Source: Streptococcus marimammalium DSM 18627
GTDB taxonomy: Bacteria > Bacillota > Bacilli > Lactobacillales > Streptococcaceae
Reading direction: 5' to 3'
Assembly: GCF_000380045.1 (NCBI RefSeq)
Contig: NZ_KB904339.1
Location: 124,001 to 188,000, forward strand
DNA: 64,000 bases
Position numbers and translations under genes: made by a program. The notes below the pieces were generated by a model. That model saw nothing but the letters and a program-made list of their open reading frames with translations. It had not been told where the DNA came from and searched no databases. This document shows, one piece after another, positions 37,752 through 46,761 of this stretch (positions within the stretch are counted from its first letter, which is position 1; the number at the start of each line of letters is the position of its first letter).

Positions 37752-38673
37752 AAGATATTTCAGACATTTGTGGGAATCAATGAAAAATCTGAAAAGAAAT
37801 GGATGGATGACATTTGTTGCCATTAGTTCAGTATCAATCACTTTAATTTTAGTGGGAATTTTTTCAGCAGTTATTGCAAATACAGAACGCTTAGCAACTG
37901 GTATTGAAAAAAATATTCAAGTTAATGCCTTTTTGTTAGTTGATTCAACTGATTACATAGAACAAATTCCCAATCAGGATGGCACATTAGTACCTAATGA
38001 AAATTTTCATAAAATCTATGATCAGATTGCATCCATCCCAGAAGTTGAGACAATTGATTTTTCAGATAAAGAGGAACAACTAAAAAATCTTCAAGAAACA
38101 TTTGGGGATTCATGGGAAATTTTTGAAGGCGATGCTAATCCACTTAGTACTGTTTACATTATTACAACAACATCACCTCAAGCCGTTAAACGTGTTGCTA
38201 AACAAATAGAAGATATTAATGGTATTGATTCTGTCGAATATGGTGGAGCAAATACTGAGAAAATCTTTAAAATAGCTGGTGTTATTAGAACATGGGGACT
38301 TGTAGGAGCAGGTTTATTACTCTTTGTTGCAGTTTTTCTTATCTCAAATACTATTAGAATCACCATTATTTCTAGACGAAGAGAAATTATGATTATGCGC
38401 TTAGTTGGTGCAAAAAATTCTTATATTAGATGGCCATTCTTTCTTGAGGGAGCATGGGTTGGTCTTATAGGAGCTATTTTACCATCATTAATTTTATTTT
38501 ATGGCTATCATTTTGTTTATCAAAAATTCAATGTGGCTTTAATCAAACAGAATCTATCAATGTATGAACCTGATATCTTTTTACTATACGCTATGGGAGC
38601 TTTATTCTTAGTTGGGATTTTGATTGGCTCTGTAGGATCAGTTTTATCAATGAGACGTTATTTGAAAGTGTAA
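37744..38673 (+). CDS. ftsX: FtsX, cell-division membrane protein
   Basis: This is a 309-residue protein with four membrane segments, one near residues 25-45 and three after about residue 180, and a large outer loop between the first two that contacts PcsB in other streptococci. The start MIRRYFRHLWES overlaps ftsE. The C-terminal part has the FtsX permease motif region with RREIMIMRLVGAKNSYIRWP. It is transcribed with ftsE and ends before a strong terminator. Confidence 0.96.
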   Translation: MIRRYFRHLWESMKNLKRNGWMTFVAISSVSITLILVGIFSAVIANTERLATGIEKNIQVNAFLLVDSTDYIEQIPNQDGTLVPNENFHKIYDQIASIPEVETIDFSDKEEQLKNLQETFGDSWEIFEGDANPLSTVYIITTTSPQAVKRVAKQIEDINGIDSVEYGGANTEKIFKIAGVIRTWGLVGAGLLLFVAVFLISNTIRITIISRRREIMIMRLVGAKNSYIRWPFFLEGAWVGLIGAILPSLILFYGYHFVYQKFNVALIKQNLSMYEPDIFLLYAMGALFLVGILIGSVGSVLSMRRYLKV

Positions 38674-38709
38674 TAAAATTGATTAATTAAGAAGTTAACA
38701 TTTATAAAA

Positions 38710-38744
38710 TAAGGACTGGAGAAAATTAATTTCTCCAGTCCTTA
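38710..38744. terminator. Bidirectional terminator between ftsX and the MBL gene
   Basis: AAGGACTGGAGAAA and TTTCTCCAGTCCTT are perfect complements around a five-base loop. Confidence 0.9.
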
Positions 38745-38749
38745 TTGTT

Positions 38750-39385
38750 TTATGTAAGATAGGGATTGAATATTTTTTCATGACTAATGACAGTACTTGG
38801 TCCATGACCAGGAAAAACACGATAATGTTTTGGTAAGGTTAAAAGTTGAGTTTTGATACTAGTTATGAGTTGGTTATAGTTTCCTGTTGGTAGATCAGTT
38901 CGTCCAATTGTTTCCTTAAAAAGCGCATCACCAGTAAAAACAGCCTCAAATTCTGGGAATATTATTGAAACACTGCCGATTGTATGTCCAGGTGTTTTGA
39001 CTACTTTGAAACGAAACCCTGATAACTCATATTCTTTATCGTAGTCATAAAAATAATCTGCAGCTTGAATAATAACGTCCCCCAGACCTTCAAATCCTCC
39101 AAAAGCTGAAAGATTGTCTTTAGGCGAAAAAAGCCAATTAGCTTCTTGTTTTGATACATAAACAGGAACCGAGCTAAATGTTTTTCTAATGGCATCAACA
39201 CTTATGATATGATCACAGTGGGCATGAGTGAGGAGTATACCTGTTACGGATTTTCCTAGAGATGAAATTTTATTTAAGATATCATTTGTATTACTACCTG
39301 GGTCAATGACAAGAGTACCTTGATGATTTGTAAGATAGTAAGTATTTTCTTGTGCAATATGATTAACAGATTTTAAAATAGTCAT
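38750..39385 (-). CDS. MBL-fold metallohydrolase, glyoxalase II-like
   Basis: This is a 211-residue protein with the zinc motif LTHAHCDHI, further ligands in KTPGHTIGSVS and VFTGDALF, and a final His in FPGHGPST. It is a one-domain hydroxyacylglutathione hydrolase-like enzyme common in streptococci; the natural substrate is unknown. It is transcribed against ftsX. Confidence 0.88.
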   Translation of the reverse strand: MTILKSVNHIAQENTYYLTNHQGTLVIDPGSNTNDILNKISSLGKSVTGILLTHAHCDHIISVDAIRKTFSSVPVYVSKQEANWLFSPKDNLSAFGGFEGLGDVIIQAADYFYDYDKEYELSGFRFKVVKTPGHTIGSVSIIFPEFEAVFTGDALFKETIGRTDLPTGNYNQLITSIKTQLLTLPKHYRVFPGHGPSTVISHEKIFNPYLT

Positions 39386-39486
39386 AACTATAGTCTACCA
39401 AAAAAATAAGAATTACAAAATTAATTCTTTAAAATAAAATCCTAACTAATAGATGAAAGTATCATATAAGTTGGAATTATTTTAAA

Positions 39487-40932
39487 TTATAGATATTTTT
39501 GAGCCAAAACCTTATCTCCCTCATAGGATACTTTTTGGCCATCAACAATCTGATAGGTATCAGCACCTTTACCAGCTATAATAACGGCATCACTAGCTTC
39601 CTTTGTTAAAGTCATTGCTGTTTTAATTGCTGTGTCACGATCGGTTATGATTTCAACAGGACGAGTGATGTGGCTAGCAATTTCTTGTGCAATAGCAAGA
39701 GGGTCTTCGAAGTTTGGATCATCTGACGTTAAAATGACATGAATATGAGGAAATTGATTAATAACCTCTCCAAAATCTTTTCTACGACTTTCGCCTTTAT
39801 TACCAGTTGCACCAATAATAAGAATAATTTTTCCTGTTTGATGGTTATTGACTACTGTTAAAAGCTGCATTAGACTCACACCATTGTGGGCATAATCAAC
39901 AAAGACTCTTGCTCCATTTTTTTGAGTTAAAATTTCCATTCTACCAGGGACGACTGTTTCAGCAATACCTTTTTTAATATCTTCTAGGCTAGCTCCTAAT
40001 TGGAGTGCAGCTAAACCGCTTGCCAAGGCATTTTCTTGATTGAAGTGGCCAATTAATTGACTTTTATAGTATCCAGCTAATTTACCGATTACTTCAAATG
40101 AAAATGGTTGGCTGTTCAAAATAGTATTCTCAGAATTCTTTCCATAGAAATCATGTGGTTGTTTGGCGACTTGTTCTTTAATCAGATCAAAGTAATCCAT
40201 TTGATGATTAACAATAACAAAACGGCTGTTTTCAAGTAAGAGGCGTTTGTGGTAAAAATAATCTTCAAAAGAAGGATGTTCAATCGGACCAATATGATCT
40301 GGGCTAATATTTAAAAAGACTCCAACATCAAAGATTAAACCGTAAACACGTTTCATCAAATAAGCCTGACTTGAGACCTCCATGATGAGATGACTGCAAC
40401 CATTTTCAACAGCTGTTGCCATCATTGAGAAAAGATCAATGCTCTCAGGTGTGGTTAGAGTAGACTTGAAATAGGTTTTACCATCTAAAGTTGTATTCAT
40501 AGTGGATAATAAAGCAGGTTTATGGCTTTGCTTAAGGATATGATAGGCATAATAAGCAGCTGTTGTTTTTCCTTTTGTGCCAGTAAAAGCCAAAAGTTTT
40601 AATTTTTTTTGTGGATAGTCATAGAAAGTCTGAGCAATTAAACTCATGGCTTGTTTAATATCATTCACTAGAATAACTGGGATGGACATTTTATAATCTT
40701 TTTCAGAAATATAGTATTGTAAACCATTGGAAATAGCTTGTTCTAAATAGCTTTTATTAAATTCACGTCCTTTAGCAAAGAAAAGAGTCTTTTTTGATAC
40801 TTTTCTGCTATCATAGCTAAGTCTATCAAACACCTCTTCTTGCCAATCATAGTAGAAGTGATTATTCAATATAATTTCTCTAAAGTTATTATCTTTTTTT
40901 AAAATAGTTAAAGTTTTTTTCATTGTAATCAT
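39487..40932 (-). CDS. murE: UDP-MurNAc-L-Ala-D-Glu:L-lysine ligase MurE
   Basis: MurE adds L-lysine to the peptidoglycan precursor in the cytoplasm. It has 481 residues, equal to the pneumococcal protein, with the ATP loop [31 protein letters not shown], and DDPNFEDP in the position of the amino-acid selectivity loop, as in lysine-adding enzymes. The first ATG ([14 protein letters not shown]) aligns with homologues but has no ribosome site; a promoter -10 ends seven bases before it, so the mRNA is probably leaderless. Confidence 0.95.
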   Translation of the reverse strand: MITMKKTLTILKKDNNFREIILNNHFYYDWQEEVFDRLSYDSRKVSKKTLFFAKGREFNKSYLEQAISNGLQYYISEKDYKMSIPVILVNDIKQAMSLIAQTFYDYPQKKLKLLAFTGTKGKTTAAYYAYHILKQSHKPALLSTMNTTLDGKTYFKSTLTTPESIDLFSMMATAVENGCSHLIMEVSSQAYLMKRVYGLIFDVGVFLNISPDHIGPIEHPSFEDYFYHKRLLLENSRFVIVNHQMDYFDLIKEQVAKQPHDFYGKNSENTILNSQPFSFEVIGKLAGYYKSQLIGHFNQENALASGLAALQLGASLEDIKKGIAETVVPGRMEILTQKNGARVFVDYAHNGVSLMQLLTVVNNHQTGKIILIIGATGNKGESRRKDFGEVINQFPHIHVILTSDDPNFEDPLAIAQEIASHITRPVEIITDRDTAIKTAMTLTKEASDAVIIAGKGADTYQIVDGQKVSYEGDKVLAQKYL

Positions 40933-40939
40933 ACTTTAT

Positions 40940-40990
40940 ATTTTAGACTTAAAGTTCTCAATTTACAAGTCTTAAGCAAAAGTTTATAAT
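40940..40990. promoter_or_regulatory. Divergent murE/murJ promoters sharing the -35 region
   Basis: On the plus strand TTTACA (40962-40967), 17 bases and TATAAT (40985-40990) point to murJ. On the minus strand TTGTAA (40963-40968), 17 bases and TAAAAT (40940-40945) point to murE. The two -35 boxes occupy the same seven base pairs, so two polymerases could hardly bind at once. Confidence 0.7.
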
Positions 40991-41021
40991 AAAAATATCA
41001 CGAATGAGAAAGATTAAAAAA

Positions 41022-42659
41022 ATGAGTAAAGAAAAATCAAAAATGACACAACAAGAAAAAATGGTTCAAGGAACTGCTTGGTTAACTTTTGGAAATTTTT
41101 TAAGTCGCTTATTAGGAGCAATTTACATTATTCCTTGGTATGCTTGGATGGCACCACATGCAGCAGAAGCCAATGCTCTTTTTGGAATGGGCTATGAAAT
41201 TTATGCACTTTTTTTATTGGTATCCACTGTTGGAATACCCGTTGCAGTTGCTAAACAAGTTGCTAAATATAATACACTTGATAAACCTGAGATGAGTTTT
41301 TATTTGATTCGTAAAATCTTTATGTTCATGCTCTTATTGGGACTCATTTTTGCTGTTATCATGTTTTTTGGCTCCCCAATTTTTGCTGACTTAAGTGGTG
41401 GTGGCAAAGATTTGATTCCTGTGATGAGAAGTTTAACATTAGCAGTTTTGGTATTTCCAGCCATGAGTGTTTTAAGAGGATTTTTCCAAGGTTTTAATAA
41501 TCTAAAACCTTATGCTATCAGTCAAATAGCAGAACAAGTCATTAGGATTATCTGGATGTTATTAACAGCCTTTTACATTATGAAAATGGGAACAGGTAAT
41601 TATGTGGAGGCTGTTACCCAATCAACCTTTGCAGCCTTTATTGGTATGTTTGCTTCATTATCTGTTTTGGTTTATTTCTTATGGAAAGAAAACCTACTTT
41701 ATCGTGTATTCTTAAAGGCACCAAAATCAACAAGCCTTGACACCAAATCTATTTTAATGGAAACAATTAAAGAAGCTATTCCTTTTGTTGTTACTGGCAG
41801 TGCAATTCAAATTTTTCGCTTGATCGATCAAATGACTTTTATTAATAGTATGGAGTTGTTTACAGATTATTCTAATCGTGAATTGCGAATAATGTTTGCT
41901 TATTTTTCATCAAACCCTGGTAAATTAACAATGATTTTAATTGCTGTAGCAACAGCAATAGCAGGAACGGGCATTCCTTTGTTGACTGAAAATATTGTTA
42001 AAAACGATAAAAAAGCTGCAGCTAAATTAGTGATTAACAATACACAAATGCTCTTTTTATTCTTATTACCTGCTATTTTTGGATCAGTTGTTTTAGCGGG
42101 ACCACTTTATACTATTTTTTATGGGGTACCAGATGTATTAGCGCTACATTTATTTATTGTTTCATTACTACAAACCATTTTTTTGGGATTATACACCGTA
42201 GCATCACCAATGCTACAAGCCTTATTTGAAAATCGTAAAGCTGTGCTTTATTTTTTGTATGGGGTTATAGCAAAAATAATTTTACAGATTCCCTTTATCT
42301 TTGTATTTCATTCTTATGGCCCTTTATTATCAACGATGGTTGCACTCATTATCCCAATTGTTTTTATCTATAAAAGGATTCATGAGATTACAAACTTTAA
42401 TCGTAGCTTACTTATTAAAAGTAGTACACTGATGATGATTATGACAATAGTAATGATTTTAGCGGTCATTATTATAAATAGTCTTTTAGGTTTAATCGTT
42501 ACCCCAAATAATCGTTTAATAAGTACTGTTTATCTATTAGTTGTTGGTAGTGTAGGAATTATTGTTTATGGTGGACTTGCTTTATGGAGTGGAGTAATTG
42601 ATTTGTTACTTGGAACAAAAGCCAATTCTTTAAGAAAAAGACTAGGTTGGGAAAAATAA
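41022..42659 (+). CDS. murJ: Lipid II flippase MurJ (YtgP)
   Basis: This is a 545-residue MOP-superfamily protein with about 14 membrane segments (starting TAWLTFGNFLSRLLGAIYII) that moves lipid II across the membrane. In streptococci YtgP is the MurJ functional equivalent. The ATG at 41022 has GAGAAAG ten bases upstream; an in-frame ATG at 41004 lies only about six bases after the expected transcription start and cannot be excluded. The conserved MGYEIYALFLLVSTVGIPVA segment is typical. It is divergent from murE. Confidence 0.92.
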   Translation: MSKEKSKMTQQEKMVQGTAWLTFGNFLSRLLGAIYIIPWYAWMAPHAAEANALFGMGYEIYALFLLVSTVGIPVAVAKQVAKYNTLDKPEMSFYLIRKIFMFMLLLGLIFAVIMFFGSPIFADLSGGGKDLIPVMRSLTLAVLVFPAMSVLRGFFQGFNNLKPYAISQIAEQVIRIIWMLLTAFYIMKMGTGNYVEAVTQSTFAAFIGMFASLSVLVYFLWKENLLYRVFLKAPKSTSLDTKSILMETIKEAIPFVVTGSAIQIFRLIDQMTFINSMELFTDYSNRELRIMFAYFSSNPGKLTMILIAVATAIAGTGIPLLTENIVKNDKKAAAKLVINNTQMLFLFLLPAIFGSVVLAGPLYTIFYGVPDVLALHLFIVSLLQTIFLGLYTVASPMLQALFENRKAVLYFLYGVIAKIILQIPFIFVFHSYGPLLSTMVALIIPIVFIYKRIHEITNFNRSLLIKSSTLMMIMTIVMILAVIIINSLLGLIVTPNNRLISTVYLLVVGSVGIIVYGGLALWSGVIDLLLGTKANSLRKRLGWEK

Positions 42660-42791
42660 TAGACTATTTTTCAAAATGATTAGGACCGTTTATCAAAAAA
42701 ATGTTAAAAGATTAAAAATATACTTTTATCATCCTCTTTTAGAGGATTTTTTGATATAATAGAGAGAATAAAAAAAAAGGTGGTAATTAAA

Positions 42792-43421
42792 ATGGGAAAA
42801 TTTCAAGTCATTTCACACCCACTAATTGAACATAAATTATCCATTTTGAGACGAACAAAAACGTCTACAAAAGATTTTCGTGAGCTTGTTAATGAAATTG
42901 CAATGCTAATGGGTTATGAAGTTAGTCGTGATTTACCTCTTGAAGATGTTGAAATTGAAACACCAATTACAAAAACTGTTCAAAAACAACTAACAGGGAA
43001 AAAATTAGCAATTGTTCCAATTTTAAGAGCTGGTATTGGTATGGTTGATGGCTTATTAAGTTTAATCCCAGCTGCTAAAGTTGGCCATATCGGTATGTAC
43101 CGTGATGAAACAACATTGAAACCTGTTGAGTATTTAGTTAAACTACCTGATGATATTGCACATCGTCAAATTCTATTGGTTGATCCAATGCTTGCTACAG
43201 GTGGTTCAGCAATTCTTGGTGTTGATTCCCTAAAGAAACGTGGTGCCACTCATATTAAATTTGTTAGTTTAGTAGCAGCACCAGAGGGTGTTAAAGCACT
43301 TCAAGAAGCACATCCTGATATTGATATTTATGCTGCAGCTTTAGACGAAAAATTAAACGAAAACGGCTATATTGTTCCAGGGTTAGGTGATGCTGGAGAT
43401 CGTTTATTTGGCACAAAATAA
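42792..43421 (+). CDS. upp: Uracil phosphoribosyltransferase
   Basis: The enzyme converts uracil and PRPP to UMP in pyrimidine salvage. It has 209 residues from [15 protein letters not shown]. The PRPP loop is [11 protein letters not shown], with the uracil-binding C-terminal [25 protein letters not shown] lies before this ATG; a GTG-like upstream start is rejected. A TATAAT lies about 30 bases before the ATG. It precedes clpP, as in other streptococci, but clpP has its own promoter. Confidence 0.97.
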   Translation: MGKFQVISHPLIEHKLSILRRTKTSTKDFRELVNEIAMLMGYEVSRDLPLEDVEIETPITKTVQKQLTGKKLAIVPILRAGIGMVDGLLSLIPAAKVGHIGMYRDETTLKPVEYLVKLPDDIAHRQILLVDPMLATGGSAILGVDSLKKRGATHIKFVSLVAAPEGVKALQEAHPDIDIYAAALDEKLNENGYIVPGLGDAGDRLFGTK

Positions 43422-43435
43422 GTAAATGTTAAATA

Positions 43436-43465
43436 TTTGACCAATTTTGACCAAACAAGTATAAT
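43436..43465 (+). promoter_or_regulatory. CtsR operator and promoter of clpP
   Basis: The minus-strand reading GGTCAAA-ATT-GGTCAAA is a perfect CtsR heptad repeat (43436-43452). Its first half contains the -35 TTGACC (43437-43442), and a perfect TATAAT follows after 17 bases. CtsR bound here would block the polymerase and release it on heat or protein stress. Confidence 0.93.
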
Positions 43466-43500
43466 AAGGTCATCATTAAAAATAAAGGAGAAATTGATAC

Positions 43501-44091
43501 ATGATACCAGTAGTTATTGAACAGACTAGTAGAGGCGAGCGCTCATACGATATCTATTCTCGTCTTCTTAAAGATCGTATTATTATGCTCACGGGACCTG
43601 TTGAAGATAATATGGCCAATTCTGTTATCGCTCAATTACTTTTCCTAGATGCTCAGGACAGTACCAAAGATATTTATCTCTATGTTAATACTCCGGGAGG
43701 TTCAGTATCGGCAGGATTAGCTATTGTTGATACGATGAACTTTATTAAAGCAGATGTCCAAACTATCGTCATGGGTATGGCAGCTTCAATGGGTACAATT
43801 ATTGCTTCAAGTGGAGCCAAAGGCAAACGTTTTATGTTACCACATGCTGAGTATATGATTCATCAACCAATGGGTGGCACTGGTGGAGGTACACAACAAA
43901 CTGATATGGCAATTGCAGCTGAGCACTTATTGAAGACACGTCGTACTTTAGAAAAAATCTTAGCAGATAATTCTGGTAAAAGTGTTAAACAAATTCATAA
44001 AGATGCTGAGCGTGACTATTGGATGAGTGCAGAAGAAACATTAGCTTATGGTTTTATTGATGAAATAATGGCAGCAAATGAGTTAAAATAA
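43501..44091 (+). CDS. clpP: ATP-dependent Clp protease proteolytic subunit
   Basis: This is a 196-residue serine protease subunit that forms the barrel used with ClpC, ClpE or ClpX. The catalytic Ser is in [11 protein letters not shown], the His in [11 protein letters not shown], and the Asp follows in the DAERDYWM region. AAAGGAG precedes the ATG. Regulation by CtsR is clear from the operator. Confidence 0.98.
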   Translation: MIPVVIEQTSRGERSYDIYSRLLKDRIIMLTGPVEDNMANSVIAQLLFLDAQDSTKDIYLYVNTPGGSVSAGLAIVDTMNFIKADVQTIVMGMAASMGTIIASSGAKGKRFMLPHAEYMIHQPMGGTGGGTQQTDMAIAAEHLLKTRRTLEKILADNSGKSVKQIHKDAERDYWMSAEETLAYGFIDEIMAANELK

Positions 44092-44104
44092 AAAATAACA
44101 AAAA

Positions 44105-44128
44105 ACAACTTGAATGATTTCAAGTTGT
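44105..44128 (+). terminator. Terminator of clpP
   Basis: ACAACTTGAA-TGAT-TTCAAGTTGT is followed by CTTTTATT. Confidence 0.85.
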
Positions 44129-44277
44129 CTTTTATTATCTTAATTGCTAATTATTTAGTTGTTGTTTTTCAAATAAACTAGAATTTCTAAAAAAAAAACT
44201 TTGTGCTATAATTTAAACATAGAAAAAAATAATTAAAATGAACAGATCAGTAATAATGATGAGAAAGGAAAATAATA

Positions 44278-44529
44278 GTGTCTATTAAAACTAAACGTGT
44301 TGGGATTATTGTTTCTCTTTATTATAATAGAGATGCAAAAAAATTAATGAAGTATGGTGACTTTATCTATCATTCTCGTCGTATGAGATACCTTGTTTTA
44401 TATGTTAATCAAGATGAGGTCAATCTTATCTTGGAAAAATTGAATCAGTTGAAATTTGTCAAAGAAGCTTATTCCTCATATTTTGAAGATATTGACTTTA
44501 ATTTTGTTGGTAATTTATGGGAAAAATAA
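44278..44529 (+). CDS. ylbG: YlbG family protein (DUF2129)
   Basis: This is an 83-residue protein beginning SIKTKRVGIIVSLYYNRDAK, with KYGDFIYHSRRMRYLVLYVN in the middle, the YlbG pattern of Firmicutes. It has a ferredoxin-like fold in homologues; function is unknown. The start is GTG, with AAAGGA about 13 bases upstream. It lies just before the CodY-like site of livJ. Confidence 0.85.
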   Translation: MSIKTKRVGIIVSLYYNRDAKKLMKYGDFIYHSRRMRYLVLYVNQDEVNLILEKLNQLKFVKEAYSSYFEDIDFNFVGNLWEK

Positions 44530-44530
44530 A

Positions 44531-44545
44531 AATATTCAGAAAATT
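44531..44545 (+). promoter_or_regulatory. Probable CodY box upstream of livJ
   Basis: AATATTCAGAAAATT matches the CodY consensus AATTTTCWGAAAATT at 14 of 15 positions. It lies 24 bases before the livJ -35. CodY senses branched-chain amino acids, the cargo of this transporter, so repression in rich medium is expected. Confidence 0.75.
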
Positions 44546-44568
44546 TTGTAAAAAAAGAGCAAAAAGCC

Positions 44569-44597
44569 TTGACAATTGTCAGATAATTCTGTAATCT
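44569..44597 (+). promoter_or_regulatory. livJ promoter with embedded palindrome
   Basis: TTGACA, 17 bases, TAATCT. The -35 overlaps a perfect 12-base palindrome TGACAATTGTCA (44570-44581), which may be an operator for a second regulator. Confidence 0.7.
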
Positions 44598-44637
44598 TAA
44601 TAGCATATCTAGTTACAATTAATTAAGGAGAAAATTT

Positions 44638-45807
44638 ATGAAGAAAAAATTGTTATTATTAGCAACAACGTTCTTAACAACAACGGTTCTTGTTGCTTGT
44701 GGTGGTGCTCCAACAACTTCCTCAAACTCAGAGGGAAATGAAATTGGTGATACTGTCAAAATTGGTCTTAATTTTGAATTGACTGGTGGTGTGGCTGCAT
44801 ATGGTGTACCTCAAAAAAATGCAGCAGAGTTAGCAGTTGAAGAAATTAATGCTGCAGGTGGTATCGATGGCAAACAAATTGAGTTAATCTCTAAAGATAA
44901 TAAATCAGAAAACAGTGAAGCGGCTTCTGTAACAACTAACTTAGCAACTGAAAGTAAAGTTAATGCAATTGTTGGACCTGCAACATCTGGTTCTACAGCA
45001 GCAGCTGCACCTAATGCAACCTCTGCAGGTGTTCCTCTTGTGACTCCTTCTGGTACTCAAGATAGTTTGACTGTTAATGAAGATGGTAGTGTACAAAAAT
45101 ACGTTTTTCGTGCAACCTTTATTGATAGCTACCAAGGAAATGTTATCTCTAAATTTACTACTGATAACTTAAAAGCTGATAAAGTCGTTCTTTATTATGA
45201 TAATTCAAGTGATTATGCTAAAGGAATTGCTAAGGAATTTAAGGCAACTTATAAAGGTGAAGTTATTAAAGAATTAACTTTCCAATCTAAAGATACGGAC
45301 TTCCAAGCAGCCTTAACTGAAATTAAGGATTTAGACTTTGACGCCATTGTGATGCCAGGCTACTATAATGAAACTGGACTTTTAACCAAACAAGCACGAG
45401 ACTTAGGGATTTCACAACCAATTGTTGGTCCAGACGGTTTTGGAGATGAAAAGTTTGTTGAATTAGCTGGTGATGCTGCTACTACTGATGTTTATTACTT
45501 ATCAGGATTCTCTTCAGAAATTTCAGACAGTGCAGCTGGTTTTATTGAAAAATATAAAGCAAAATATGGTGAAGAACCATCAATGTTTGCAGCTTTAGCT
45601 TATGACGCTGTTTATATGGTCGCTAAAGCATCAGAAGGCGCTAAATCATCTAAAGATATTGCCGAAAATCTTGCAAAACTTTCTGATTTTGAAGGTGTTA
45701 CTGGTTCTATTACTATTGATGAAAATCATAACCCAGTAAAATCAGTTGTTATGATTGGTCTTAAGGATGGTAAAGAAGATTCTGCTACAGTTGTTTCAGC
45801 TGATTAA
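44638..45807 (+). CDS. livJ: Branched-chain amino acid ABC transporter, substrate-binding lipoprotein
   Basis: This is a 389-residue lipoprotein. The signal peptide ends in the lipobox TTVLVAC, so Lgt modifies the Cys near residue 21. The mature part is a type I periplasmic-binding fold (VKIGLNFELTGGVAAYG; VGPATSGSTAAAAPNA; VTPSGTQDS) that binds Leu/Ile/Val. AAGGAG precedes the ATG. It is the first gene of livJHMGF, separated from livH by a strong hairpin. Confidence 0.95.
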   Translation: MKKKLLLLATTFLTTTVLVACGGAPTTSSNSEGNEIGDTVKIGLNFELTGGVAAYGVPQKNAAELAVEEINAAGGIDGKQIELISKDNKSENSEAASVTTNLATESKVNAIVGPATSGSTAAAAPNATSAGVPLVTPSGTQDSLTVNEDGSVQKYVFRATFIDSYQGNVISKFTTDNLKADKVVLYYDNSSDYAKGIAKEFKATYKGEVIKELTFQSKDTDFQAALTEIKDLDFDAIVMPGYYNETGLLTKQARDLGISQPIVGPDGFGDEKFVELAGDAATTDVYYLSGFSSEISDSAAGFIEKYKAKYGEEPSMFAALAYDAVYMVAKASEGAKSSKDIAENLAKLSDFEGVTGSITIDENHNPVKSVVMIGLKDGKEDSATVVSAD

Positions 45808-45828
45808 TCTTGCTTTATCTTCACAATC

Positions 45829-45862
45829 AATATCTGGAAAGGCAATAGTCTTTCCAGATATT
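45829..45862 (+). terminator. Intercistronic hairpin between livJ and livH
   Basis: AATATCTGGAAAG pairs perfectly over 13 bases with CTTTCCAGATATT (eight-base loop). Only an A/T mix (ATATTTTAT) follows instead of a clean T run. It may act as a partial terminator or protect the livJ mRNA end. Confidence 0.65.
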
Positions 45863-45889
45863 ATATTTTATAGAAAGTTTGGTGAATAC

Positions 45890-46759
45890 ATGCTTCAACA
45901 ACTTGTTAATGGGCTAATATTAGGTAGTGTTTATGCTTTATTAGCATTAGGCTATACCATGGTTTATGGTATTATTAAGCTAATTAATTTTGCCCATGGC
46001 GACTTGTATATGATGGGGGCTTTTATAGGCTACTATCTAATCAATCAATTCAAAATAAATTTTTTCATCGCTCTTATTTTAACAATGTTAATAACAGCTG
46101 CTTTAGGTGTCCTAATAGAATTTTTAGCTTACCGGCCACTACGTCAATCTACACGTATTGCAGCTTTAATCACTGCAATTGGTGTCTCTTTTTTCTTAGA
46201 ATATGGGATGGTCTATCTTTTTGGAGCTAACACAAGAGCTTTTCCACAAGCTTTACAAACCGTAAAATATAATCTTGGGCCAATTAGCATTACTAATGTT
46301 CAATTAACGATTTTAGGTGTCTCTTTATTATTAATGATTCTTTTACAATTTATTGTTAAAAAAACAAAAATGGGGAAAGCCATGCGAGCTGTTTCAGTAG
46401 ATAGTGATGCAGCAGAGTTAATGGGAATTAATGTTAACAGTACCATTAGTTTTACTTTTGCTTTGGGTTCAGCCTTAGCAGGTGCAGCAGGTGTTTTAAT
46501 TGGTTTATATTATAATTCTATTGATCCTCTTATGGGGATGACACCTGGAATTAAAGCTTTTGTTGCTGCAGTTTTGGGTGGTATTGGTATTATTCCTGGG
46601 GCTGCCATTGGTGGATTCGTTATTGGACTTTTAGAAACATTTTCAGTATCATTTGGCTTATCAAGTTACCGTGATGCAGTTGTGTATGCTGTTTTAATTA
46701 TCATATTATTGGTTAGACCAGCAGGAATTTTTGGTAAAAATGTGAAAGAGAAGGTGTAA
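45890..46759 (+). CDS. livH: Branched-chain amino acid ABC transporter permease LivH
   Basis: This is a 289-residue membrane permease from MLQQLVNGLILGSVYALLA, with about eight membrane segments and the coupling motif region MRAVSVDSDAAELMGINV. The ATG is the first that fits the family; an earlier frame start inside livJ is rejected. TTTGGTGA precedes it. Its downstream partner LivM starts three bases after its stop. Confidence 0.94.
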   Translation: MLQQLVNGLILGSVYALLALGYTMVYGIIKLINFAHGDLYMMGAFIGYYLINQFKINFFIALILTMLITAALGVLIEFLAYRPLRQSTRIAALITAIGVSFFLEYGMVYLFGANTRAFPQALQTVKYNLGPISITNVQLTILGVSLLLMILLQFIVKKTKMGKAMRAVSVDSDAAELMGINVNSTISFTFALGSALAGAAGVLIGLYYNSIDPLMGMTPGIKAFVAAVLGGIGIIPGAAIGGFVIGLLETFSVSFGLSSYRDAVVYAVLIIILLVRPAGIFGKNVKEKV

Positions 46760-46761
46760 GA

